Assembly (NCBI GenBank): GCA_016927865.1
Contig: JAFGLU010000122.1
Coordinates: forward strand, 1-64,000
Source: Anaerolineaceae bacterium
GTDB lineage: Bacteria; Chloroflexota; Anaerolineae; Anaerolineales; Anaerolineaceae
Length of the DNA: 64,000 bases
Reading direction: 5' to 3'
This document shows positions 37,173 through 46,945 of the stretch, one piece after another. The notes under the pieces are model-generated. The model was not told where the DNA came from and made no database searches. It saw only the letters and a program-made list of their open reading frames with translations. The translations under genes were made by a program, and so were the position numbers. The number at the start of each line of letters is the position of its first letter. The stretch's first letter is position 1.

Positions 37173-38501
37173 TCAATCAGGCAAATGGGCCGCGCGGTTC
37201 CAGCCTCGCCAGGCAGAACGGTAATAAAAGCGCACTCCCACGGCGGAAGCCAGCCCGTCCACGCGCTTCAACCAGTCCGCTTCGGCCCGATCAGCCTCCG
37301 CAAAACAGGCAGCCGTTAATTCGCGCCGTTCTTCCAGGTCTGCGCCAACCACCCCGGCTGACTGGGCAAAGCGCCCCTCCATCGCGTCGCGGTGGTCCGC
37401 AAAGATGTTCAGGCGGGCGGGCAAGTCCTGGATCACCATCCGGTGCAGTTGTTCGTGCCGCCACCAACGGCAGGCGGAATCAAACCGGGCGGTCAGGGGC
37501 GGCTCTCCATCCGGCAGGCCGCTGTCAATCCAAACCGGCTTAAACACCGATGTGCAGGGCGCAGCCGTAGCGCTGGCCCAATAAGTGTGCCGGTCTGGCG
37601 CCAGGTGCGCAACCAGCGACCCAACCGATTGACTGCCCCGCACCGGTCCAAACCCCGCGTGCATACACACCTGGCTGCCGGTCAAAGCCGCGTCAGGGCG
37701 GTACTGAGCCGTACCCTCTACGCCGTGTGCCCGCAGCATCGCTATCGCACCCGCCGGGGTAACCCCGCCGCGTTGCTCAGCCGCCAGGGCGGTGTTGCAG
37801 GCGCGCCGGTCCGCCGCCGCGCTCATGCGCGTGTACAGGAAATCGGAGTAGCAGCGCGCAAAGTCGAAATCTTCCCGCCCGCGGCACCATTTCTTCTCCA
37901 CGGCAGTTTTCACCAGATCGTCCGAGGCCTGGTCGAACTCACTGCCTATGGTCAGACGATTTGAAATCGCATAAAAACCCTCCACCCGCCGGGCAGCCCA
38001 ATGCGGTCCGGCTGTTTCCAGCACCCATGCCTCGCTGGGGTCCGCCAGCAAGAAACTGTTGTGATAATAGAAACCATGCGTCAGGCCGCAATTTCCGCCC
38101 TGCCCAAACTCAGCCAACAAGCCAGTGATCACCCGCAAGGCTTCAGCGGCGGTTGCCCCTCGTTCCAATCCCAGGCGCAGCAGGTCCATCCCCGTCAGGG
38201 CAGCCTCTTTTTGATAAGGGATGCGCGTGAACACTGCTTCGTTGCCAATCACCACCCCGTGCTCGTTGGCCCCCATCTCCGCGCCCCACATCCAAAAAGG
38301 CCGCGAAAGCAGCACCGCGTGCGTGTGTGCCACCTGTGGAATTTCGATGTAAGTGCATTTCAAACGGCTTCCCGCTGCGTGATCTGCGGCAGGGTGAATC
38401 TCCAAAGCCTGCGCCTCGTTCGGCTCCCGATCCGAGTTCTTCCCAAATAGGACTGAACCGTCCGCCGACCTTGCGCCCATGACAACGAAGGTATCGCACA
38501 T
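37173..38501 (-). CDS. Secernin / C69-family N-terminal-nucleophile hydrolase
   Basis: A 442-residue protein beginning MCDTFVV. Cys2, exposed after Met removal, is the expected nucleophile of the C69 dipeptidase/secernin family. GSVLFGKNSDREPNE (about 15-29) and EMGANEHGVVIGNEAVF are conserved NTN-fold blocks. The absence of a signal peptide and the overall length fit bacterial secernin-like proteins; peptide-bond or amide hydrolysis is likely, but the substrate is unknown. It starts three bases after the stop of the response-regulator hybrid and ends 24 bases before the next kinase, so it sits inside a signalling gene run. Confidence 0.88.
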   Translation of the reverse strand: MCDTFVVMGARSADGSVLFGKNSDREPNEAQALEIHPAADHAAGSRLKCTYIEIPQVAHTHAVLLSRPFWMWGAEMGANEHGVVIGNEAVFTRIPYQKEAALTGMDLLRLGLERGATAAEALRVITGLLAEFGQGGNCGLTHGFYYHNSFLLADPSEAWVLETAGPHWAARRVEGFYAISNRLTIGSEFDQASDDLVKTAVEKKWCRGREDFDFARCYSDFLYTRMSAAADRRACNTALAAEQRGGVTPAGAIAMLRAHGVEGTAQYRPDAALTGSQVCMHAGFGPVRGSQSVGSLVAHLAPDRHTYWASATAAPCTSVFKPVWIDSGLPDGEPPLTARFDSACRWWRHEQLHRMVIQDLPARLNIFADHRDAMEGRFAQSAGVVGADLEERRELTAACFAEADRAEADWLKRVDGLASAVGVRFYYRSAWRGWNRAAHLPD

Positions 38502-38504
38502 CGC

Positions 38505-39611
38505 TTAGCTCCCTTTGATTCTCAATTCCAGGTCGACCGTTGTTCCCTGGCCCACCCGGCTTGACAGATTCACTTTGCCCCCGTAAAGATCGACCAGTTT
38601 TTGCACAAGCGTCCAGCCTAAACCGGTGTGCGTTTCCACAAAGCGCAGCCGGTCAAACTCGGCCTGGCGCACCAAATTCGCCACCTGCTCGGGGTACATT
38701 CCCCGCCCGCTGTCTGTCACCTGTAAATGGTAGATGTTTCCTTCCCTCACCCGCCCCACAACGCTGACCGGAGAACCCGGCTCCGAATAGCGAAATGCAT
38801 TATCCAACAACGCTTCCACCAATTTCTCCAAATGGTCGCGATGGATCATCAAATAAGCCTCGCCGACTTGCAGCTTCAGGTCACCCTCCCGATTATGCTT
38901 GCGAGTAATGATCTTGCAAACGCCCTCAATCTCCCATCCCGCCTGTTCCACAACGCTTCTCAAAAGCTGGTCTTTGCGCGTGGCATCTGCCAAAATCAAA
39001 TCGAGATCAGTGATCTGCAAATAATTTTCCAAAGACTCGATTAAGCGTCGCGCCGCCCGGGCGATGGCTTCTGCCGTGCTCCGCACCTGCTCCGGGTCGC
39101 TGCGTACCGCCGAATTCGACATCAATGTTTCCGCTGCTCCCAAAATCAAGCTCAGCGGGGTGAGAAAATCTTCGGGAACTCGCGTGGTCAGGCGTGTTTG
39201 CATGCTCGACACCGCCCGGCGCATCTGTTGAATAGCCTCGCTGTGCTTTACCAGGCGCTTATCCACAGCATTGAGGATTTCCAGGCGCGAAAACGGTTTG
39301 GTCACATAATCATCCGCGCCCAATTCCATGCCCGTGCGCTGGTCCTTTCGCTCCCCCAACGCGGTCAGAAAGATAAACGGGATTAAAGCCGTCGCCGGAT
39401 CCTGCGCCAAGCGTGCCAAAACGCTGAAACCGTCCAGTTGCGGCATCAGCACGTCGCAAATAATCAAATCCGGCAGTTCATTCCACGCGGCGCGCACGCC
39501 TTCTTCACCGTCCCGCGCCACCACGCATTGATACCCCTCTGCCTCCAGAAGTTCGGCAAGGTTCAAGCGAACCGATTCTTCATCCTCAATCACCAGGATC
39601 TTATCCGTCAA
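38505..39611 (-). CDS. Response regulator fused to a degenerate histidine-kinase core
   Basis: A 368-residue hybrid. Residues 1-120 are a receiver domain with acidic pocket VIEDEES, phospho-acceptor Asp in LIICDVLMPQ, FLTAL, and the conserved Lys in VTKPF. The next helices resemble a HisKA domain, but the H-box position reads VPEDFLTPL, so the phosphorylatable His is absent. The ATPase domain has a recognisable N-box (LVEALLDNAFRYS), DSGRGM and a modified G2 box (THTGLGWTLV). The start is inferred as TTG 39611, with AGAAGG upstream, overlapping the previous kinase gene by 11 bases. It probably receives phosphate from that kinase; its own output is unclear. Confidence 0.85.
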   Translation of the reverse strand: MTDKILVIEDEESVRLNLAELLEAEGYQCVVARDGEEGVRAAWNELPDLIICDVLMPQLDGFSVLARLAQDPATALIPFIFLTALGERKDQRTGMELGADDYVTKPFSRLEILNAVDKRLVKHSEAIQQMRRAVSSMQTRLTTRVPEDFLTPLSLILGAAETLMSNSAVRSDPEQVRSTAEAIARAARRLIESLENYLQITDLDLILADATRKDQLLRSVVEQAGWEIEGVCKIITRKHNREGDLKLQVGEAYLMIHRDHLEKLVEALLDNAFRYSEPGSPVSVVGRVREGNIYHLQVTDSGRGMYPEQVANLVRQAEFDRLRFVETHTGLGWTLVQKLVDLYGGKVNLSSRVGQGTTVDLELRIKGS

Positions 39612-42024
39612 GGCGACCTTCTTGCACCGGGAATCGGACCACAACCGACGTCCCAACGCCCACCTCGCTGGATACGTCAATCGAGCCCTCCATTAATTCT
39701 AGTGATTTCTTCACAATCATCAAGCCCAAACCGTTGCCCGGAATTTCACCAACATTATTGCCCCTGAAGAAAGGGTCAAACAGCTTCATCTGTTCTTCCA
39801 ACGGAATCCCAAGACCCTCATCGGATACACGCAAGTTTACCTGTTGGTTTTCTACCCACACCACCACCTGCACGATGCTTCCCGCCGCAGAATACTTGAT
39901 TGCATTGGAGAGCAAGTTATCCAGTACTCTGCGCAACAATTCCTCATCCGTACGAACCATGATCTCAGATTGCGCCGGCGAATACTGTATCAAGTGGCTT
40001 TCCTTGATGTTGAGTTTGAAATCATCCACAACCCGTTTACAGAACGCCACCAGTTCAATGTCCGTCCGCTGAAGCTCGTGCAGGCTTTCCATCTGACTCA
40101 ACTGCAGAATGCCCCCCAGCAGGATTTCCATGCGCCGCACAGCCGCCTGGATACGCTTGAGGTGCGTACCTCGTTTCTCTGCGTCCCAACTTTCGCCATA
40201 ATGCTCCAGCAGCTCCGCCGATGAAAAAACGGTAGTCAAAGGCGTTCGGAATTGGTGAGAGGTCATCGAGAACAGGTTGGAGCGCATTTCACCCAGGCGC
40301 TTTTCACGGTCATAAGAAAGCTCCAGGCGCGCTTCATACTCCTTCTGTCTCGATATATCTCTGGCGATAGAGGAAAAGTACTGAATCTTCCCTTCCACGT
40401 CCCGGTGCGCCAATAACACCTGCGAAATCGGGATCACTCGTCCGTCTTCAAACGCCAGAGCCATCTCACCCTGCCACACATCATGTTGATACACATGAGG
40501 CATGACGACTTGCCGAATGTACTTTTGATGCTCTGCTGAGTAGAATTGGTATACGGACAACTCAGAAATGGAGTCTGTATCGCCCAACCCCACCATCTTG
40601 CGCCCGGCTTTGTTCAGGTAGCGCATCCGCCCACCCATCTCTGCCATCGCCACAATATCGGGGGTTTCCCAAATGATATCATTGAGGCGTTGCGATGAGC
40701 TTTCAATCGCCTGCCGGAAGCCGATTTCATTCATTAGCTCGCGATTGATCGCATCCTGTTCAGACACCGCTTCCAGGATACGCCTCTCCAGTTCTGCGTT
40801 CAATTGCGCGTAACGTTCCTCTGCCTGGGCTTGCTCGGTAATATCATGCACCAGCAGTAAGAATCCGGCTTGCCCGGCCAGGTCAAAAAAATCCAGCGAA
40901 AGTTTGACGTGCCGCACCCAGCGATCCTTGGTAAACACCGGCGTTTCAGCAAAGAACGGGATCGATTGGCGAGAGACGCGCTCAAATGCATCTTTGACCG
41001 CCTCATCACTGGCAAATAACTTGGTTTCTGTCAGGCTCATACCCGCCAATGCTTCCTGGGCCAGGCCGGTAATTTTTGCCAGCCCTTCGTTGGCCTGCAC
41101 AATCCGGCCCTCAGGTCGCGAAAGGATAGCTATGCCAATCATCGATGTGTTGAATACTTTAGAAAAACGTTGCTCTAGCGCCCTCAATTCCTGGGCTTGG
41201 TGGTAGAACTCGGTAATATCCAGGCCCATTGCAATCACATAGCCCACTTTTCCGCTGTCATCGACCAGCGCCGTGTTCGACCACTCAATGCGCAGTTCTC
41301 TTCCTTCGCGCGTCAGCCAGGAATTCTGATGCTGGTTGGGATATTTCGCGTTTCGCAGATCGCCCAACACCTGCATCACTTCGTCGGTTTCCTCAGGCAG
41401 CAGGAAAACCTCAGAAACCAATCGTCCCGCCACTTCTGCCAGGTGATACCCGGTGGCAGCTTCGCATTTCCGATTCAGAAACACAATATTCCCATCCGGC
41501 GTCAGCACCACGACCAAAGCATCCAGGGTATCCAGGAGCCGCTCAACGAACACCAGGCTTGTTTTCTCAGTGCGCAAAAAGCGAGGAATGCCGCTCAAGC
41601 CCTCAAAAGCATACTCGCCCTGCACCTCGCCCAGGCGTTTGGACGCATCCAGGCATATTTCGGGGTAGAAAGACTCAAGACATTCAGGTAATAAAGCTCG
41701 CGCATTCGCCAGTGGAATCACCCGATCTGCGCCAAAATTATTCAGTTTCAGCACCAGGGCCGCCGAGAATTCATCGGTCACAGCCACAACCGGCTGGTAA
41801 GCGTGGTGGAGCATTCTGGCAGCCAGGAATTCACCAACCCATTCCGCCTCGGCTTTATGCCGCAGCAGAATCAGGTCACAATCCGTGATCCGAGTGTTGT
41901 GCATTAACTCACTTGGATCATGAAAATGGACAGCGGGCAGTGGGCAGGCCTCTTCAAGCAGGCTTTGGAATGAAGCCTGTTCTTCCTCTGGGAAACCCAC
42001 CATACAGATTTTCAATGGCTGCAT
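39601..42024 (-). CDS. PAS-domain sensor histidine kinase
   Basis: An 807-residue soluble sensor kinase. Residues about 5-120 resemble a receiver-like domain (KICMVGFPEEEQASF, CDLILLRHK) that lacks the usual acidic cluster. Three PAS modules follow (LDTLDALVVVLTPDGNIVFLN; FNTSMIGIAILSRPEGRIVQAN; IIWETPDIVAMAEMGGRMRYLN), each ending in a DIT- or DIS-type motif. HisKA has TSHQFRTPL with His590. The ATPase domain shows NLLSNAIKYS, DEGLGI and GNGLGL. There is no membrane segment, so it senses something inside the cell, perhaps redox, light or a ligand. It overlaps the response-regulator hybrid by 11 bases. Confidence 0.9.
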   Translation of the reverse strand: MQPLKICMVGFPEEEQASFQSLLEEACPLPAVHFHDPSELMHNTRITDCDLILLRHKAEAEWVGEFLAARMLHHAYQPVVAVTDEFSAALVLKLNNFGADRVIPLANARALLPECLESFYPEICLDASKRLGEVQGEYAFEGLSGIPRFLRTEKTSLVFVERLLDTLDALVVVLTPDGNIVFLNRKCEAATGYHLAEVAGRLVSEVFLLPEETDEVMQVLGDLRNAKYPNQHQNSWLTREGRELRIEWSNTALVDDSGKVGYVIAMGLDITEFYHQAQELRALEQRFSKVFNTSMIGIAILSRPEGRIVQANEGLAKITGLAQEALAGMSLTETKLFASDEAVKDAFERVSRQSIPFFAETPVFTKDRWVRHVKLSLDFFDLAGQAGFLLLVHDITEQAQAEERYAQLNAELERRILEAVSEQDAINRELMNEIGFRQAIESSSQRLNDIIWETPDIVAMAEMGGRMRYLNKAGRKMVGLGDTDSISELSVYQFYSAEHQKYIRQVVMPHVYQHDVWQGEMALAFEDGRVIPISQVLLAHRDVEGKIQYFSSIARDISRQKEYEARLELSYDREKRLGEMRSNLFSMTSHQFRTPLTTVFSSAELLEHYGESWDAEKRGTHLKRIQAAVRRMEILLGGILQLSQMESLHELQRTDIELVAFCKRVVDDFKLNIKESHLIQYSPAQSEIMVRTDEELLRRVLDNLLSNAIKYSAAGSIVQVVVWVENQQVNLRVSDEGLGIPLEEQMKLFDPFFRGNNVGEIPGNGLGLMIVKKSLELMEGSIDVSSEVGVGTSVVVRFPVQEGRLDG

Positions 42025-42051
42025 GTCCCCTCCTGTCCGCCAGCCCCGAAC

Positions 42052-42726
42052 TTATTGAGACAGTTGCCTGAGGCGGTCAACCACTTCTTCAATGCTCAGC
42101 CCATCGGTGTTGAGGATCACGGCGTCATCAGCCGGTTTGAGCGGCGCCACCGCGCGCGAGGAGTCAATCGCGTCCCTGCGCTTCATCGAAGCCAGAATCT
42201 CTTCATAGTCGCTCTGCCGCCCGCGTTCCTGGTTTTCCACATACCGCCGGCGTGCTCGCTCCTCAACGGACGCATCCAGGTAAACCTTAAGGTCCGCTTC
42301 CGGCAGCACCACTGTGCCGATATCGCGCCCCACCATCACCACCGAGCCGCGTTTCCCAATCCGCCGCTGTTGCACGGTCATGGCCTGGCGCACACCGGGG
42401 TAGGCCGACACTTGCGACACATTCGCATCCACCTGCGCCGAGCGGATCAGCCAGGTAACGTCCCGGCCACCCAAAAGCACGTCACACATCCGGCCGTCTT
42501 GCACGCTGGCCGGATCGACATCAATTTGCACAGACTCGGCCAGTTGCGTCACCTGCGCCTCATCGTCCACCGCATGCAGTTGCTCCAGCGCTGCCAAAGT
42601 CACCGCCCGATACATGATCCCGGTGTCAAAGAACAAATAACCCAATTCCTTAGCCAGCCGCTCTGCTACGGTCGATTTTCCCGACGCTGCCGGCCCGTCA
42701 ATGGCAATGATGTTCGCTCTCGTCAT
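42052..42726 (-). CDS. cmk: Cytidylate kinase
   Basis: A 224-residue enzyme that phosphorylates CMP and dCMP with ATP. The P-loop GPAASGKST (about residues 11-19), FDTGIMYRAVT (substrate site), GRDVTWLIRS, GRDIGTVVLPEADLKVYLDAS and the RRDAIDSSRAVAPL lid are all classic Cmk motifs, and the length is normal. It lies between the membrane glycosyltransferase block (nine bases) and the PAS kinase (27 bases) in what appears to be one long minus-strand transcript. Confidence 0.95.
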   Translation of the reverse strand: MTRANIIAIDGPAASGKSTVAERLAKELGYLFFDTGIMYRAVTLAALEQLHAVDDEAQVTQLAESVQIDVDPASVQDGRMCDVLLGGRDVTWLIRSAQVDANVSQVSAYPGVRQAMTVQQRRIGKRGSVVMVGRDIGTVVLPEADLKVYLDASVEERARRRYVENQERGRQSDYEEILASMKRRDAIDSSRAVAPLKPADDAVILNTDGLSIEEVVDRLRQLSQ

Positions 42727-42735
42727 AATTTCTCC

Positions 42736-44421
42736 CTATTGCAGCCCGGCAGCGCTCTCGTCCCCACCAGGGAACAGATCGGTACGCACCCACAGGATGA
42801 TTTGTTGATGATCGGTTAACGAGGTCCGGTAGACGGACCAGACCAGCCAATCCCTGCCCATCAGCAAGTCCCAGAAAGGCTTTTCCCATAAATAGAAATC
42901 CTGCCCCCGGTAAGGCGCAGTTTGCTCCATATAAAAATCTTCACCGGTGATCACCACCGCCGGTTGGGCATTCACGGGCAGGTCGGCTACATACGAAACA
43001 CCCTCAAACTCCCGCAGTGCCCAGCGTAGAGCCGAAGATTGCGAGCCAATCACCACAATGTCCAACTGGGTCCTCAGAGAAGGCTGCCAATCGTCAAAGT
43101 TGCGCAGGGTGGTCAAAAGCAGTTCCTCCTGTGTGAAAGGCGGCCCGCTGCGCCAAAGTTCCATCTCTGCCCGCCGGGAGGATAACCCCGCCCCGTTGAA
43201 CAAAGCCGAAAGCGCGAACACGCCCAGCACCAGGGTAAGGCCCCACTGCAACCCATCTCGCGCGGCTTCCACCGACCAGCCCCACCCCACCAGGAAGGTG
43301 GCGATACCCAAAAGCACCAATGACGCGGCAAAACGGCCCCACTGCAATGTCAGCGGAACCGATGGATCGACAATTTCGGCCAGGTTGAGCACCGAACTCC
43401 AGGCAAAAAATACCATCACCGCGGTCAGCAAAGCCTGACCGAGCATGGCAGTACGATCCTCTGGATCCACCACAAACTGCCGCGCCAACTGCCTTGAAGC
43501 CAACGCCAGCAGCGGCGGAAGCGCCCAACTCCAATCAATGATTTGTCGGGCTGGGTAAACGACCACCAGAAGCAAGGCGATTCCCGCCCATGCCGCCAGT
43601 TTCAGGTCCAATGCATCAGAGCGGAAAATGGCGCGCCCCAATCCCAGCAGCGCCAGCAACAACGCCAGCGCTTCATAGGCGGGCAGCGCCGCCAGCATCA
43701 CACCGACCGGCACGCCGGAAGGATCACTCCAACCGCGCAGGTAATCGGGCAGACTGCCCGCCGCAGCGCCCAATCCACTGGGCTGGAAAAATACCAGGCT
43801 GCCCACCAGGAAGTACACTGCCGCTGCCGCCAGCAAAGCGCTGCGCCAGTCGAATGCGTTTTCATCGTCAGAGGGCTTCTTGCTAAAAAACCACACGCCA
43901 AGCCCCGCGCTGATCAACCCTGGCCAAAGAGCAGGCCCGCTCAGCAAAGCAAACCCGGCGGCAATGCCCGCCCAAACGGGGCGTCGCGCCAGGACAAAAC
44001 CAAGCGCGGCAAACACCGCGCACACCGCGATCATGGTGCTGCCCGCCTCGCGCGAAACTGCCACCAGGCCTGGGTCCAGGGCCAGCCAGAAAGCCATCAC
44101 CAGTGCGGCCCGGCTGCCCAGCTTTTCGCGGAACAGCAGCGGCGTTAGGATGAACAGGCTGCCGGCAAAGGCCGGCCAAAAGCGGGCCATCCAGTTGGCG
44201 GCATTAGAAATGAACATCAACAAACCCGACAACATGACGTATGCAACCTGAGACCCCAATGTTCCAGACACAGCGTTGGACACGTCCAGCGCCTGCAACG
44301 CCAATCCTGCTTCGGCGTCTGAAAGAGGGGCCCGCCCCAGGGCAAAAAAGCGAACTACCAGCCCCAGCCCAAGAGCCAGCGCATACAATCCTGTGTTCAT
44401 CGTCAGCAATCGTGATTTCAT
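42736..44421 (-). CDS. Polytopic membrane protein, GT39/Agl23-like
   Basis: A 561-residue protein with about 11-13 membrane helices in the first 430 residues and a soluble C-terminal tail. The first outer loop has LSDAEAGLALQAL, in the position of the acidic catalytic motif of GT39/ArnT-type transferases. The family resembles Chloroflexi/archaeal proteins near TIGR03663 (Agl23-like). It probably transfers sugar from a lipid carrier outside the membrane, but activity is unproven. It is the third of three tandem large membrane proteins and directly precedes cmk. Confidence 0.75.
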   Translation of the reverse strand: MKSRLLTMNTGLYALALGLGLVVRFFALGRAPLSDAEAGLALQALDVSNAVSGTLGSQVAYVMLSGLLMFISNAANWMARFWPAFAGSLFILTPLLFREKLGSRAALVMAFWLALDPGLVAVSREAGSTMIAVCAVFAALGFVLARRPVWAGIAAGFALLSGPALWPGLISAGLGVWFFSKKPSDDENAFDWRSALLAAAAVYFLVGSLVFFQPSGLGAAAGSLPDYLRGWSDPSGVPVGVMLAALPAYEALALLLALLGLGRAIFRSDALDLKLAAWAGIALLLVVVYPARQIIDWSWALPPLLALASRQLARQFVVDPEDRTAMLGQALLTAVMVFFAWSSVLNLAEIVDPSVPLTLQWGRFAASLVLLGIATFLVGWGWSVEAARDGLQWGLTLVLGVFALSALFNGAGLSSRRAEMELWRSGPPFTQEELLLTTLRNFDDWQPSLRTQLDIVVIGSQSSALRWALREFEGVSYVADLPVNAQPAVVITGEDFYMEQTAPYRGQDFYLWEKPFWDLLMGRDWLVWSVYRTSLTDHQQIILWVRTDLFPGGDESAAGLQ

Positions 44422-44454
44422 CGTTCGTCGTACCTCGTCGGCAGCTTCCCAGGC

Positions 44455-46941
44455 TTAGGGCAGTGCCGCTTCATAAATGCGCACGCTGTTATTCTCGTAC
44501 ACCAGATTCATATAAAGGCTGAACTTCTTTTCGTCGACCCTGTAAGCAGACTGCTCCAGGCGTCCGACGAATACATACCGGATATTGTACCGCAACAAGA
44601 CTGTCTGAGCTTCTTCCCATTGATTGGTTGCATACAGCCGCTCGATATCTTCCTGCCGGCTGCCTACTTCCAAATAGCCTCCGCGCCACTGGCCCTCGTG
44701 CCCTGGCCAACCCAGCACGTTCGGCAGCCCGCTATAGGTCGCCACGCGGGCAAACTCCGAGTAACTGCCACCCACTGCTTCAGCCACTACCCCATAAGGC
44801 GCATCCTTGAGCCAGGCAATGGCTTGCATCTCATCAGGATGGTACAGTGCTTGAATCTCCGAACCGTCCAGCGTCCAAATGACCCGCTGCCCTTCCATTG
44901 TGCTATATTCGGGATTGAATGCGTTGGCCCGTGAGTAGAAGGCCATGGCCGGGTAAACCAGCCCGCCTGCCACCACCAGCACCCAAACCAGGCGCATCAG
45001 GGCCTGCCTCCAGGTGGGGGCGTTTTCCCACAACCACACCGAAGCATAAGCCGCCGCGGCAGCCCACAAAATCCAGGCCTGGTAATAGAACTTGAAGATA
45101 GTGTTCATGCGCCAACCAAACTGGTCGCGCAGATAGAAGAATTCGGGGAACAAGGCCAACCCTGCCCCCAGCAGCACCAGCAGCAGCACAAACCCATCCG
45201 CCGGGCCCAGCTTGCGACCTTCGCCTTCTTCCAGCTTGGCCCCCTCGCGCCACAGCAGCCCGCCCACCAGGGCCAGCAGCCCCAACAGGCTCAACCATGT
45301 TCCTGGCTGCGCCAGCCGCCGTAAGAGAGAGGTCAGCAAAATGCTGCGCGGATCGCCCGAGGATTGGACAGACATTAACGTGTTGGCTGGCTCAGGCAAG
45401 ACCAGCATGATCGCGCCCCAGGCATACGACAACAGCCACAACCCACCGATTAAAATTCCAGCCGCCGCCAGACCCGTTTTCCAGCCTTTGCGGCTGCCCG
45501 CCGCGCCCCACTGCCCGAACAACCAGAAAAAGATCGGGATCAGCAGTACGCCGAACATCACCCACCAATGCGCCCCGCGCGTATAGAAACTCAAGCTGGG
45601 CAGAATTCCGCCCGCCTGCGAGGCGAACCCCAGGTAGAAAGGCAAATACAGCACCACGCCCGCCAGACCCAATTCCAGGGCTAGCACAACCGCGTCCACC
45701 AGCGGTGCGCTGCGCCAGCCCTCTTTTTGCAGACGAGCCAGCCCGTAAGCCGCGGCAGTCAAAGCCACGTAGATAGGAAAATCCCAGGTGTTCAGGAAGG
45801 ACAGCCCGCCCAGGCACAGCGCCAGCAGCCAGAAATCCAGGTCCAGCGGCCAGCTTCGATAGTTGAGCTTACGGAAATCTTCAGCTTGCCCGCGCCTGTA
45901 CAGGTGAAAGGCCAGCCCAATCGCCAGCAAAACGTACGGAATGGACAACACATGCGGGTGTAGGTCGCCCAGGGCAAAGGAGAACGCCGGGAACTCATCG
46001 ATCACCTCGCGCCAGCCCTCCGTCTGCCCTGGCTGGGTCACGGCCTCCCAGCCTGCGCCGGCATCGTAATCGCTGATCACCCGCGAAGCGCGCCACCACC
46101 ACCAGTTGCGATCAATTTTGAGATCATAAGGCTGGGCGGGCGGGTCCTTGAAATCCTTAATGTCCAGCCAACTCCAAAACGACGAAGCCGCCTGCCCATC
46201 GGGCAGCGTCCGCCAGAAAACGCCCATCGAATGCATCAGGTCCAGCGGCCCGGCAAAGTTGCCCAGCAGCAGCAAGCACAACGGCGCCAGCAGCGCGCCG
46301 ATGTGCGCATTCCGCCGCCTGGGCTGCGCCGCCAACAGGTTATACACCACCCCATACACGCCCAATCCCGCCAGGCTGAAGGAAGTCACCAGCCCCAGGC
46401 TGAAGCCTACCGGGGCGGCGGCCCCGCTCAACCCGCTTAGCATGGCAACGATCAGGTAACCGAAGTAATAATACGAAATGCCGTAGCCCGAAAGCCAGGG
46501 ATCGTGCGGCGGAAAGCCCGGCGAGCGCAAAATAGCATTGATGAAAGCCAGCTCCATCGGTTTCTCCGTGGTCGCCAGGTCCGGGTTGGCTGAGCGCACC
46601 ACCACCCAGGCCGCGAACATCACCGCGAAGAGCGCTTCCGCCAGGATCGTCTGCGCCTGGCGCTCCGCCAGCCACGCCCGCAGATCGCCCCAGCGGCCTT
46701 TACGCATGGCCAGCACCGACAAACCCACAATGACCAGCAGGCTGACCAGCCAGCCGCCCGAATTGTTCGGCACAACCCCCAACGAGCCGCCCATCCACAG
46801 CACATAGCCCCACAGCAGCAGCCCCAAAGGCTTGCTCAGAGTCCAGCCGCGGTCGGGTAAAAAGCGCAGCAGCCGCCAGGCCAGCGGGAACACCGCCAGC
46901 CCGCTCACCACAATCCACAAGTACCAAATCACTGCGGTCAT
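44455..46941 (-). CDS. DUF2298 (Chlor_Arch_YYY) membrane protein
   Basis: An 828-residue polytopic protein. It carries the family's YYY block (HDPWLSGYGISYYYFGYLIVA, about residues 145-165) and a preceding FINAILRS acidic/aromatic loop, with many membrane helices and a large C-terminal outer domain. DUF2298 proteins are typical of Chloroflexi and some archaea and are related to integral-membrane glycosyltransferases; the donor and acceptor are unknown. It begins only four bases after the stop of the 1773-residue fusion protein, which contains the same domain, so the pair may derive from duplication. Confidence 0.85.
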   Translation of the reverse strand: MTAVIWYLWIVVSGLAVFPLAWRLLRFLPDRGWTLSKPLGLLLWGYVLWMGGSLGVVPNNSGGWLVSLLVIVGLSVLAMRKGRWGDLRAWLAERQAQTILAEALFAVMFAAWVVVRSANPDLATTEKPMELAFINAILRSPGFPPHDPWLSGYGISYYYFGYLIVAMLSGLSGAAAPVGFSLGLVTSFSLAGLGVYGVVYNLLAAQPRRRNAHIGALLAPLCLLLLGNFAGPLDLMHSMGVFWRTLPDGQAASSFWSWLDIKDFKDPPAQPYDLKIDRNWWWWRASRVISDYDAGAGWEAVTQPGQTEGWREVIDEFPAFSFALGDLHPHVLSIPYVLLAIGLAFHLYRRGQAEDFRKLNYRSWPLDLDFWLLALCLGGLSFLNTWDFPIYVALTAAAYGLARLQKEGWRSAPLVDAVVLALELGLAGVVLYLPFYLGFASQAGGILPSLSFYTRGAHWWVMFGVLLIPIFFWLFGQWGAAGSRKGWKTGLAAAGILIGGLWLLSYAWGAIMLVLPEPANTLMSVQSSGDPRSILLTSLLRRLAQPGTWLSLLGLLALVGGLLWREGAKLEEGEGRKLGPADGFVLLLVLLGAGLALFPEFFYLRDQFGWRMNTIFKFYYQAWILWAAAAAYASVWLWENAPTWRQALMRLVWVLVVAGGLVYPAMAFYSRANAFNPEYSTMEGQRVIWTLDGSEIQALYHPDEMQAIAWLKDAPYGVVAEAVGGSYSEFARVATYSGLPNVLGWPGHEGQWRGGYLEVGSRQEDIERLYATNQWEEAQTVLLRYNIRYVFVGRLEQSAYRVDEKKFSLYMNLVYENNSVRIYEAALP

Positions 46942-46945
46942 ATCG

